From NCBI GenBank assembly GCA_910575755.1, contig CAJTFO010000005.1, positions 115,150 through 179,149 of the forward strand: a stretch of 64,000 nucleotides of DNA. Direction: 5' to 3'. Positions 17,266 through 24,845 of this stretch are shown here, in pieces. How positions within the stretch are numbered: position 1 is the stretch's first letter; each line of letters begins with the position of its first letter. The translations under genes and the position numbers were made by a program. This DNA comes from Desulfovibrionaceae bacterium (lineage in GTDB: Bacteria; Desulfobacterota; Desulfovibrionia; Desulfovibrionales; Desulfovibrionaceae). The notes below the pieces were generated by a model. The model was not told where the DNA came from, searched no databases, and worked only from the letters and a program-made list of their open reading frames with translations.

Positions 17266-19329
17266 ATGCCAACCCCTCTGGAAATGCAACGCACATTCGC
17301 CCTCGTCGGTACCGGCGGCTGCGGCAAAACGTCGCTGGCCGAAATGCTGCTGTTCAACGCCGGGGCCGTGACCCGCATGGGCGCCGTAGAAGACGGCACC
17401 ACCAACCTGGATTACGAACCGGAAGAAGTGCGCCGCCGCGGTTCGGTACAGCCTGCCTGCGCCACCTATCTCTGGAACAAGAACCGCCATTTCCTGCTGG
17501 ACATCCCCGGCGACGGCAACTTCACCGGCGATATGGAATGCCTGCTCAAGGGCGTGGACAGCGTGCTCTTTGTGCTGGATGCCGTGGACGGCGTGCGCCC
17601 CCTGAGCAAAAAATTCTGGAGCATGACGCGCGCGGAAAACCTGCCGGCCATGATCGTCATCAACAAGCTGGATCGCGACCGGGCCGACTTTCACATGGCC
17701 TTTGACGGTCTGGCGGCCCTGGGCGTCAAACCCGTGGCCCTGCAACTGCCCATCCGCCAGAACGACGCTTTCACCGGCATGGTGGACGTGCTGGCGGGCA
17801 AAGCCTTCATCTTCGGCGAAAACGGCTCCGTCAGCGAGACGGAAGTTCCCGCCGACCTGCGGGACGATATGAGCCTGTTGCGCGACGTCACTGTGGAAAA
17901 CATCGCGGAAAGCGATGAAGTCCTGATGGAAAAATATCTGGAAGAAGGCGGGCTTTCTCTGGAAGACCTGCAATCCGGCCTGCGCAAGGGCGTGCTCAGC
18001 GGCGAACTGACCCCGGTGCTGGTCTGCTCCGCCCTGGAGAACAAGGGCGGCAATGCCATTCTGGATGCCGTGGAAGCCCTGCTGCCCTCGCCTCTGGACC
18101 GGCCGGACTTTAAAGACGCCGCCGGAGCCGAACGCGCGCCCGATCCGGACGGCCCGGCAGCCTGCTTTGTGTTCAAAACGCTAGCCGATCCCTTTGCGGG
18201 GCAGCTTTCCATCCTGCGGGTGCTTTCCGGCTCCATCAGCGGCGATGTCACGCTCAAAAACATGCGCAGCGAAGAAAATGAACGCCTGGGCAGCCTGCTC
18301 TATCTGGTGGGCAAAACCCAGAGCCCCTGCAAGGAGTCCGTGGGGCCTGGCGCCATTGTGGCTGTGGCCAAGCTCAAGAATACGCGCACCGGCGACACCC
18401 TTTGTGATGAAAAAGCGCCCTTCGCCCTGCCCATGCCCCAACTGCCGCCGCAACTGATCACCTACGCCCTGGCCCCCAAGGAAAAAGGCGAGGAAGACAA
18501 GGTCTACGCGGCCATCCAGCGCCTGCTGGACGAAGACATCACCCTCCGCCTGGGGCGTGATGAAGAGAACGGAGACATCCTGCTCTCCGGCATGGGGCAG
18601 CTGCACATCGAACTTTCTGTGGAAAAGGCGAAACGCCGCTTCAAGATCGACATCGTGCTCAAAACCCCCAAAGTGCCTTACCGTGAGACCGTGCGCGGCA
18701 AATGCCAGGTGCAGGGACGCCACAAAAAGCAATCCGGCGGGCGCGGCCAGTTCGGCGACTGCTGGATAGAGATGGAGGGCCTGCCGCGGGGTTCAGGCTA
18801 TGTCTTTGAAGACGCCATTGTGGGCGGCGTCATTCCGCGCCAGTACATCCCGGCCATTGACAAGGGCATTCAGGAAGCGGCCGCGCGCGGCTTTCTGGCC
18901 GGTTGCCAGGTGGTGGACTTCCGCATCAAGGTGTATGACGGCAGTTATCACACCGTGGACTCCTCGGAAATGGCCTTCAAGGTGGCCGGCTCCCTGGCCT
19001 TCAAGAAAGCCATGGAAAGCCTCAAGCCTGTGCTGCTGGAACCCATCGTGCTGCTCACCGTGTCCATCCCCGATGAGAGCATGGGCGACGTGATCGGCGA
19101 CCTTTCCTCCCGGCGGGGCAAGGTGCTGGGTTCGGACTCCCAGGCGGGCATCACCGAAATCAAGGCCCATGTGCCCATGAGCGAAGTGCTGCGCTACGCG
19201 CCGGATCTGCGCTCCATGACCGGCGGCCAGGGCTTCTTTACCATGGAATTTGACCATTATGAGGAAGCGCCGCAACCTGTGGCCGAAAAGGTTATCGCCG
19301 AACATCAGGCCGCCAAGGCCGCCGAGTAG
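17266..19329 (+). CDS. EF-G-like translational GTPase (FusA2-type)
   Basis: A 687-residue protein with the five-domain EF-G layout. The start is set by AAGGGAGA 17253-17260. G1 is VGTGGCGKTS, G4 is NKLD; the G3/switch II segment reads DIPGDGNF where canonical EF-G has DTPGH, so the catalytic histidine is replaced by Asp. Domain IV shows GRGQFGDCWIEMEGL and the C-terminus YAPDLRSMTGGQGFF. This pattern belongs to the EF-G-like paralogs whose role in translocation or recycling is unclear, not to the str-operon fusA. It stands alone, followed by a bidirectional terminator. Confidence 0.85.
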   Translation: MPTPLEMQRTFALVGTGGCGKTSLAEMLLFNAGAVTRMGAVEDGTTNLDYEPEEVRRRGSVQPACATYLWNKNRHFLLDIPGDGNFTGDMECLLKGVDSVLFVLDAVDGVRPLSKKFWSMTRAENLPAMIVINKLDRDRADFHMAFDGLAALGVKPVALQLPIRQNDAFTGMVDVLAGKAFIFGENGSVSETEVPADLRDDMSLLRDVTVENIAESDEVLMEKYLEEGGLSLEDLQSGLRKGVLSGELTPVLVCSALENKGGNAILDAVEALLPSPLDRPDFKDAAGAERAPDPDGPAACFVFKTLADPFAGQLSILRVLSGSISGDVTLKNMRSEENERLGSLLYLVGKTQSPCKESVGPGAIVAVAKLKNTRTGDTLCDEKAPFALPMPQLPPQLITYALAPKEKGEEDKVYAAIQRLLDEDITLRLGRDEENGDILLSGMGQLHIELSVEKAKRRFKIDIVLKTPKVPYRETVRGKCQVQGRHKKQSGGRGQFGDCWIEMEGLPRGSGYVFEDAIVGGVIPRQYIPAIDKGIQEAAARGFLAGCQVVDFRIKVYDGSYHTVDSSEMAFKVAGSLAFKKAMESLKPVLLEPIVLLTVSIPDESMGDVIGDLSSRRGKVLGSDSQAGITEIKAHVPMSEVLRYAPDLRSMTGGQGFFTMEFDHYEEAPQPVAEKVIAEHQAAKAAE

Positions 19330-19354
19330 CCTCGGCGCAAGCGTGCTGTCTGCA

Positions 19355-19386
19355 TAAAAAAAACGCCCCAATCGGGGCGTTTTTTT
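19355..19386. terminator. Bidirectional intrinsic terminator between the EF-G-like gene and dnaA
   Basis: ACGCCCC (19363-19369) and GGGGCGT (19374-19380) with an AATC loop, flanked by A7 and T7, so it works for both converging genes. Confidence 0.9.
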
Positions 19387-19429
19387 ATGCTCGTCCAGAG
19401 TTCCAGAGTATATCCGCCGCTCCCATGCG

Positions 19430-19471
19430 AACCCGCCGGAGCGAATGCTTTTTCAAAGGCACTTCGTTCTA
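19430..19471. mobile_element. MITE-like element, subtype A, end fragment
   Basis: Only the end with GCCGGAGCGAATGC, TTTTTCAAAGGCA and the terminal TTCTA remains, matching the copies at 10.9 and 37.4 kb. Its last three bases, CTA 19469-19471, are the stop codon of dnaA read on the minus strand. Confidence 0.6.
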
Positions 19472-20848
19472 GGCGGCGCCCAGGCCCGCATTGCGCTCAA
19501 TAAGCGCCACAGCCTTGGCGATCTGCCGGCCCAAGGTGGAGTCCTTGGAAAGCTCGCGTTCCACCGAAGTAATGCCCTTGATGACCGTGGAGTGACGGCG
19601 GTTGAACATCTCGCCAATCTCTTCCAGAGAAAGCTCGGTATGCTTGCGCGCCAGATAATAGGCTGTATTGCGGCCCAGCACGCATTCCCGGCGGCGGGAA
19701 CGAGAGCAGAGCTGACGCTGCTCCAGTCCGTAGCTCTCGCAGACCAGGCGAATGATGGTGGGCAGATCCGGCCCGCATTCCACGCCGGCATACTGGTTGA
19801 GCACTTCCAGCGCCAGATCCAGATTCAGACCGCAATTGAGCAGACGGGCCTTGAATACAAGGCTGTTCAGGCAGGATTCCATCTGGCGTATATCGCCGTG
19901 CAGACGGGTTGCCAGCAGGTCACGCACCGAATCAGGCAAGAGCACCTGAAAGCTTTTGGCCTTGCGGGTGAGGATGCGGCGGCGCATCTCTTCGTCAGGA
20001 CGCCCCATATTGGTCAGAATGCCAGAGCAGAAATACGAGACAAGCTGACTGTCCACGCGCTGGAGTTCACGCGGCGAAAATGAAGAGGTGAAAATCACCC
20101 TGCCGCCCTTGGCCTGTAAGCTTTTGACCACGGCCAGGGCCATATCCTGCATTTTCTCCTTGCCCTGAAAAAAATGCACGTCTTCCAGCAACAGCACATC
20201 CAGATCCCGCAGACGGGATTTGAAGCCCTCCACATCGTGACTGCGCAGGGAAGCCACAAAGCGCGAGGCAAATTCTTCGGCCGTGAGATAGGCCACACTG
20301 GCGGCACTGCCTTTCTGGCTGAGAGCCTGTCCCACGGCCTGAGCCAAATGTGTTTTGCCCAGACCTGAAGCGGAGTTCACAAACAGCGTGCGCACTTCAT
20401 CGCTGCGGCAGACAGCCTGCGCAGCCGCCACAGCCATGTTGTTGCTGGACCCCACCACAAAATCCTCAAAGCAGTAGCGCCAGCGTTCCACCCGCCGGAA
20501 CGCCGGCACGGCGGCGGGTATGGGCAGGGTGGCCTGCCGCCGGGGCAAAACCCGCGCGGCAAGTTCAGCCGAGGATGCCGCCTGCGGAACGGCGTCACGC
20601 TCTTTTCCGGCAGTCTCAATATGGATTTGCACGGCCTCGGGCGACAGTCCCAGCACCGGGGCGGCGGCTTCCCGCAAGGTGGAAAGCATCCGGCTTTCCA
20701 GCCAGCCCGCCATAAACGCATTGGGCGCCACAAGACGCAGCACATCATCCGCCAGCGTGGCGCGCAAGGGAGCAATCCAAACCTTAAAAACGCCGGAATC
20801 CAGCATTTTCTTGAGATTTTCAGAAATTTTGGCCCATTGATCTCGCAT
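19469..20848 (-). CDS. dnaA: Chromosomal replication initiator protein DnaA
   Basis: ATP-dependent origin-binding initiator. The chosen ATG at 20848 gives 459 residues, starting MRDQWAKISENLKKMLDSG, the normal domain I. In-frame upstream starts would add residues without a ribosome site. Walker A is SASGLGKTH at ~160-168, Walker B LLLEDVHFFQGK, and domain IV carries AYYLARKHTELSLEEIGEMF then RRHSTVIKGI. dnaN, usually next to dnaA at the origin, is absent here. Desulfovibrio can carry two dnaA genes, so this could be the second one. Confidence 0.88.
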   Translation of the reverse strand: MRDQWAKISENLKKMLDSGVFKVWIAPLRATLADDVLRLVAPNAFMAGWLESRMLSTLREAAAPVLGLSPEAVQIHIETAGKERDAVPQAASSAELAARVLPRRQATLPIPAAVPAFRRVERWRYCFEDFVVGSSNNMAVAAAQAVCRSDEVRTLFVNSASGLGKTHLAQAVGQALSQKGSAASVAYLTAEEFASRFVASLRSHDVEGFKSRLRDLDVLLLEDVHFFQGKEKMQDMALAVVKSLQAKGGRVIFTSSFSPRELQRVDSQLVSYFCSGILTNMGRPDEEMRRRILTRKAKSFQVLLPDSVRDLLATRLHGDIRQMESCLNSLVFKARLLNCGLNLDLALEVLNQYAGVECGPDLPTIIRLVCESYGLEQRQLCSRSRRRECVLGRNTAYYLARKHTELSLEEIGEMFNRRHSTVIKGITSVERELSKDSTLGRQIAKAVALIERNAGLGAA

Positions 20849-20953
20849 GGAGGGTTTGTAGCCTGAAAGACCGGGCATGGGCAATGGAGGATTATCTGCC
20901 CTCAGGGCCAGTGCCCCCTTTTGTTTTCCCCAAAGAGTTAATTTAATAACCAC

Positions 20954-21260
20954 TTAAAATATATACTTAATTTTTATTGTCTTGGATAACGGGCATGCCG
21001 CTAAAGCCTTATGGAGCAAGGCTTTTGCCTTGTCCATCCAGATTATGCACAATTTTCATTAATTTTTTTCAACAATCATAAATAAAATTTTCTCTGTTTT
21101 TCTCAATTATATGCCGTTTTTTTAGCTGTCGCCCCTCAGCTTCCGAACTTCAAGGCAGGACGGTTTGTCAAGAGAAAAAATATTTTTTCAGCCCCGGAAA
21201 TCAGCCTTTTCCGTGAAAAATGTCTTTTTATTCCTTGAACTAACAAAAATTGTTAGCAAT
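20954..21260. other. AT-rich tract upstream of dnaA
   Basis: About 300 bp strikingly richer in A+T than the surroundings (many A/T runs). It contains TTATGCACA (21043-21051), which fits the DnaA box TTATNCACA, and TTATCCAAG on the minus strand near 20983. A hairpin AAAGCCTT/AAGGCTTTT lies near 21004-21029 and CTAACAA/TTGTTAG near 21239-21255. No gene. Origin or dnaA autoregulation is possible, but box density is low. Confidence 0.4.
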
Positions 21261-21331
21261 ATTCCCGCAAGCGCGGGACTGACAGGCGGCAGACGCCCAT
21301 GAAGCGCAGACGCAGGCACAGCAGGCCACAA

Positions 21332-21355
21332 AAAACCCGCCGATAGGCGGGTTTT
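21332..21355. terminator. Strong intrinsic terminator with no intact gene before it
   Basis: AAAACCCGCC-GATA-GGCGGGTTTT, perfect 10-bp stem; on the minus strand a T6 run follows. It lies 21 bases past a minus-strand stop codon that ends a gene remnant. Confidence 0.85.
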
Positions 21356-21375
21356 CCTGCGCTGTGCAACAGACC

Positions 21376-21468
21376 TCAGAGCGAGTCCACGATGTCCATA
21401 TTCCGCTGACCGCCAGACAGGCCTGACGCGTCTGCCTTGAGTTTTGCCAGCCGGTTATCTGTTTGTAA
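21376..21468 (-). pseudogene. C-terminal remnant of a lost gene
   Basis: Thirty codons end in TGA (21378-21376) with protein-like text (NRLAKLKADASG, LSGGQRNMDIVDSL). Upstream the frame is closed by TAA at 21471 and then MITE sequence begins. The stop is followed by a strong terminator, as at the true end of a gene. Identity unknown; the LSGGQ resemblance to ABC transporters is probably chance. Confidence 0.3.
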
Positions 21469-21491
21469 TTATCCGTTGAAACCAGCCGTTG

Positions 21492-21557
21492 CGGCACGGG
21501 CGTCCGCTCTCGCGACAGCCAGAGCGGAATGCCTTTTTCAAAGGCAATTCGCCCTAT
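21492..21557. mobile_element. MITE-like element, subtype A, half copy
   Basis: Carries the CGGGCGTCCGCTCTCGCG block and the AATGCCTTTTTCAAAGGCAA end, running straight into the TATAGC end of the subtype B copy. The hairpin half is missing. Confidence 0.6.
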
Positions 21558-21703
21558 AGCATTTCTTGATTGAAAATGTAAATTTTCAATCTGTTCGCCG
21601 CCGTCATTTCGCGGAAAAAGCGTGCTTTTTCCGCTCATTCGGCGCGGTTGTCCGCTTGCGCGGCCAACAAGCATTTACCTGATTTCATCAGATAAATGCT
21701 CTA
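21555..21703. mobile_element. MITE-like element, subtype B, complete (149 bp)
   Basis: Runs from TATAGCATTTCTTGATT to GATAAATGCTCTA. Terminal repeats pair imperfectly over ~25 bp (AGCATTT...GATgaAA). The centre holds GCCGCCGTCATTTCGCGG and the hairpin GGAAAAAGC/GCTTTTTCC. The last CTA (21701-21703) is the stop codon of the adjacent barrel gene on the minus strand. Confidence 0.7.
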
Positions 21704-22360
21704 GAAGGTGAAGCGCAGGCCCAGCATAAATTCATTGTTGTAGGGCTGGTTGCTGATCTTGGCGTCACCCACGGAAACTTCGTTATAGCCCATCATCATG
21801 AAACGATAGCCCAGGTCCACGGCAACATTTTCATTGAAGTTGTAGGCCACGCCCGCGCCCACGTTCCAGGCGAAATTGGTGAAGTTGTCGTTGATGCTGT
21901 AGCTGTCCCCGCCACTGTGCAGATCATATTCCACATAGTTGAAGGCCAGACCCGCGCCCGCGCCGATATACGGCACAAAGGGAGTGCCGGTCTGAATGTC
22001 GTAATAAAGGTTCAGGAACAGGGTGGAGGTATTCCAGAGGCCCTTGGTGCTCAGCAAATCGCCATCGTAGATGGAATCCCAGCTTTTTTCGCTGTTGCCG
22101 CGCAGGGCAAATTCAATTTCAGCGCGCAGGGGGATCTGATGCTGGGGGTAGAAGTCATAGCCCACGGCCAGCGCGCCGCCCAGGGTAAACTGGCTGTAGC
22201 TCTCGTCCGTCATGTCGCTGTACGGGCGGGAAATTGTGCCCGTATCCTGAATGGACATCAGAAATTTGGGGGCCAGGTACATGCCGGTCGCCTCGGCCTG
22301 AGCCAACGCGGGCAGAGCCAGAACCGTGATCAAAGCCAGGATGTTCAGAATGCGTTTCAT
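21701..22360 (-). CDS. Outer-membrane beta-barrel protein, copy 1
   Basis: A 219-residue protein with a Sec signal (MKRILNILALITVLALPALAQA) and a C-terminal aromatic (RFTF) typical of BAM substrates. The body alternates short beta strands (FTLGGALAVGYDFYP, LRAEIEFALRGNSEKSW, PYIGAGAGLAFNYVEYD, AVDLGYRFMMMGYNEV) as in eight-stranded OmpA-like/Opa-type barrels. GGAGGAA precedes the ATG. A close paralog lies immediately upstream, sharing TGMYLAPKFLMSIQDTGTI after the signal. Ligand unknown. Confidence 0.82.
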   Translation of the reverse strand: MKRILNILALITVLALPALAQAEATGMYLAPKFLMSIQDTGTISRPYSDMTDESYSQFTLGGALAVGYDFYPQHQIPLRAEIEFALRGNSEKSWDSIYDGDLLSTKGLWNTSTLFLNLYYDIQTGTPFVPYIGAGAGLAFNYVEYDLHSGGDSYSINDNFTNFAWNVGAGVAYNFNENVAVDLGYRFMMMGYNEVSVGDAKISNQPYNNEFMLGLRFTF

Positions 22361-22397
22361 GTTGCTTCCTCCACAAAAAAAATGTTTTTTTCAGGAC

Positions 22398-22426
22398 AAA
22401 ATAACTTTGCCGCCGTACAAAGTCAA
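22398..22426 (-). promoter_or_regulatory. Candidate promoter of outer-membrane barrel copy 1
   Basis: On the minus strand TTGACT (22426-22421) and TATTTT (22403-22398) are 17 bp apart, ~38 bases before the start codon. Confidence 0.5.
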
Positions 22427-22634
22427 AGTACACAGGCATGCCCGCACGTCCCGTAACGCCCTCTGAGGGCGCGCCGCCGGCAGGTCATGTTCATGTGAAA
22501 ATGATCTGCAACAGGGCATTGCCTTCCTTATAGCGTCAATCTTGCTATTATCCGCCTGCGGCAAAGGCAATGACAAGGCGCTCTCCGCCATAGTACGCGA
22601 AGAGCGCCTCGCTTAAACCGATGCGGGATTTGCG

Positions 22635-23306
22635 CTAAAAGGCGAAACGCAGGCCCAGCATGAATTCGTTGTTGTAGGGATCGCTGCCGATCTCATACTT
22701 CCGGCCGTTGTGATAGGCGCTGACTTCATTGTAGCCCAGGCCCACAAAACGGTAGGAAGCGTCCAGGGCAATGTTTTCGTTAAAGCTGTAGGACGCGCCC
22801 ACGCCCACATTCCAGGCGAAGTTGGTGAAGCGGTCGTCAGCCGAGAATTTGTCGTTGCCGACGGTGAAATCATAGCCGGTATAGTTGAAGGCCAGGCCCA
22901 GGCCGGCACCGATATACGGCGTGAAGGCCGTATCGTTGTGGAAATCCCAGAACAGGTTGGCAAACAGCGTGGAATTGTTCCAGGTTCCCTTGACATTGCT
23001 CACCCTCCCGCCGTCGCTCCAGCTTTTTTCACTGTTGCCGCGCAGGGCGAATTCAATTTCAACGCGCAGGGGCAGCATCTGCTGCGGCCAGAAATCATAG
23101 CCCAGCGCCAGGGCGCCGCCCAGGGTGAACTGGCTGTAGTCGTCCACGCCCGAACCGGCAAGCGCGCTGGTACGCTCAATAGTGCCGGTATCCTGAATGG
23201 ACATCAGAAATTTAGGGGCCAGATACATGCCTGTGCCTTCCGCCGCGGCCAGACCGGGCAGGGCAAGCGTCAACACAAGAGCCAAAGTGGCAATAAAGCG
23301 TTTCAT
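22635..23306 (-). CDS. Outer-membrane beta-barrel protein, copy 2
   Basis: A 223-residue paralog of the gene at 21.7 kb. The start is ATG 23306 with AGGAGG; an in-frame extension further upstream lacks support. Signal peptide MKRFIATLALVLTLALPGLAAA, then the shared TGMYLAPKFLMSIQDTGTI and a C-terminal RFAF. The segments LRVEIEFALRGNSEKSW and PYIGAGLGLAFNYTGYD match copy 1 almost residue for residue, while surface loops differ. An imperfect hairpin AGGCGCTCT/AGAGCGCCT near 22574-22607 follows the gene on its strand. Confidence 0.82.
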   Translation of the reverse strand: MKRFIATLALVLTLALPGLAAAEGTGMYLAPKFLMSIQDTGTIERTSALAGSGVDDYSQFTLGGALALGYDFWPQQMLPLRVEIEFALRGNSEKSWSDGGRVSNVKGTWNNSTLFANLFWDFHNDTAFTPYIGAGLGLAFNYTGYDFTVGNDKFSADDRFTNFAWNVGVGASYSFNENIALDASYRFVGLGYNEVSAYHNGRKYEIGSDPYNNEFMLGLRFAF

Positions 23307-23426
23307 GACAGTCCTCCTGAGTGCTTTCCCCTTCTGTTTACGGGGAGCTTTGAGGGTTGTACAAATTTTTGAATTTGTCAATGAAATTTTCAAGCGGCGG
23401 CTGTCAGTCTCCACTGTGAAAATACT

Positions 23427-24707
23427 CTAAAACGTATAGCCCACGGAGAACATGTAAATATTGGCCACCACGTTTTCAGAATGGCCGCCGGTGAACCCGC
23501 CGTTAAAGGGATTGTTGCGAATGCCCGCGGCGTCGGTGCGGTCGTAGTCTGTGGGATTGATCCAGAGATGGGCGTAAGCGAAATCAAGGGTCCAGTCATT
23601 CCAGCGCACGCCCGTGCCGAGGCTGAGGGTGGTGCGGCCGCTGGTGGGCATCATGAAGTCAGCGTGATTTTCGTTGAGTACCGGCGTTTCATAGGCAAAG
23701 CCCGCCCGCAGGCTCCACCAGTCCAGGGGCTTGTACTCCACGCTGGCGTTAAAGTTCCAGCCGTCGCGCCATTCCTTGTTGCTGATGGAGGAGTAGCCGC
23801 TGTCCAGATAGAGATTCAGGGCATTATAGGTGGACCAGCGCGTCCAGATGGCCCCCACCTCAAAGCTCAGATTGTCCAGCGGCTTGTAGGCGACGCCCAA
23901 AGCCAGAGAATCGGGAAGCTGCACCGTGGCGTTGGCCGAGCAGTCGCGGGCTTCTGGCAGATGCGCCATTCTGGTCAGCAGATTGGGGCCCTGCCGGCCA
24001 AATTCCGCATCGCCGTTCACATTGAGCGTGACCTGACTCTTGTAGGCAAGCCCCACGGCCCATTGCTCATTCAGGCGCATATGCAGGCCCAGATGCGCGC
24101 CCACGCCCCACCCCTGCCCCTGCACCTGCAAGTCGTTGTCCCAGACCGGACCGCCGGTGCTGGTGGGTATTTTGCTGCCCATGTACACGCTGGCGTAAAG
24201 CGCCTCCACCCCCAGAGAAACGGAAAAAATGTCGTTGATCTTGTAAGCCACCGTGGGCACAAAGGAAACGCTTTGCAGGCCCACATCATAAATATTGTAC
24301 CGGCCCGTCCAGCCTCCGTCATAGCTGTTGCCCACGCCAAAGCGCGAGAATACGCCCAGCCCCAGCCAGACATTGTCATTCAGCTGATAGCTGGCGTAAG
24401 CGTGCGGCGCCAGCCAGACAGACGGTTTGGTGGTGGTGTCGTGCTCAAGGCCGCCCTTTTCGGCAATGATGGTTCCCATGGGGGCGATGAAAGCCAGACC
24501 GCCCATGACATGCGCGCCCGGCAATTGTGTAATGCCCGCCGCATTATAGGCCAGAGCCGAGACGTCATCGGCGCGCCCCACCATGCCGCCCGCCAGCGAC
24601 ACGCCCCTGGCGCTCCATTCATTGAGGGCGAATCCCTCGGCCAGAACCACTGACGCCATGCCCGCAAGCAGGGCGCAGACCAGACAGGCAATACGCAAAG
24701 CCCTCAT
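23427..24707 (-). CDS. OmpP1/FadL/TodX-family outer-membrane transporter
   Basis: A 426-residue outer-membrane channel for long-chain fatty acids or other hydrophobic compounds. Signal peptide MRALRIACLVCALLAGMASVVLA. The mature N-terminus has the FadL hatch signature (GFALNEWSARGVSLAGG, then DDVSALAYNAAGITQLPG). Many amphipathic strands follow, e.g. LAPHAYASYQLNDNVWLGLG, and the chain ends FSVGYTF. ATG 24707 is preceded by GGAGGAA. Third outer-membrane gene in a row on this strand. Confidence 0.88.
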   Translation of the reverse strand: MRALRIACLVCALLAGMASVVLAEGFALNEWSARGVSLAGGMVGRADDVSALAYNAAGITQLPGAHVMGGLAFIAPMGTIIAEKGGLEHDTTTKPSVWLAPHAYASYQLNDNVWLGLGVFSRFGVGNSYDGGWTGRYNIYDVGLQSVSFVPTVAYKINDIFSVSLGVEALYASVYMGSKIPTSTGGPVWDNDLQVQGQGWGVGAHLGLHMRLNEQWAVGLAYKSQVTLNVNGDAEFGRQGPNLLTRMAHLPEARDCSANATVQLPDSLALGVAYKPLDNLSFEVGAIWTRWSTYNALNLYLDSGYSSISNKEWRDGWNFNASVEYKPLDWWSLRAGFAYETPVLNENHADFMMPTSGRTTLSLGTGVRWNDWTLDFAYAHLWINPTDYDRTDAAGIRNNPFNGGFTGGHSENVVANIYMFSVGYTF

Positions 24708-24845
24708 TTTTCCTCCAGTAGAGCACAGACCAGACCAACGCCGCGCGCACTCCCCCGAAAAAGCCGGCTCTGGCCCGGCGCTTTCCATATGGCGCAACGA
24801 CGCGGAGCGGATGGCGGCATCCCCTCTCACAGAATATGTCGGCCA

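Noticed and set aside
20950..21260. Firm oriC call
   Set aside because: Only one good and one partial DnaA box are seen and dnaN is absent; kept as a low-confidence finding.
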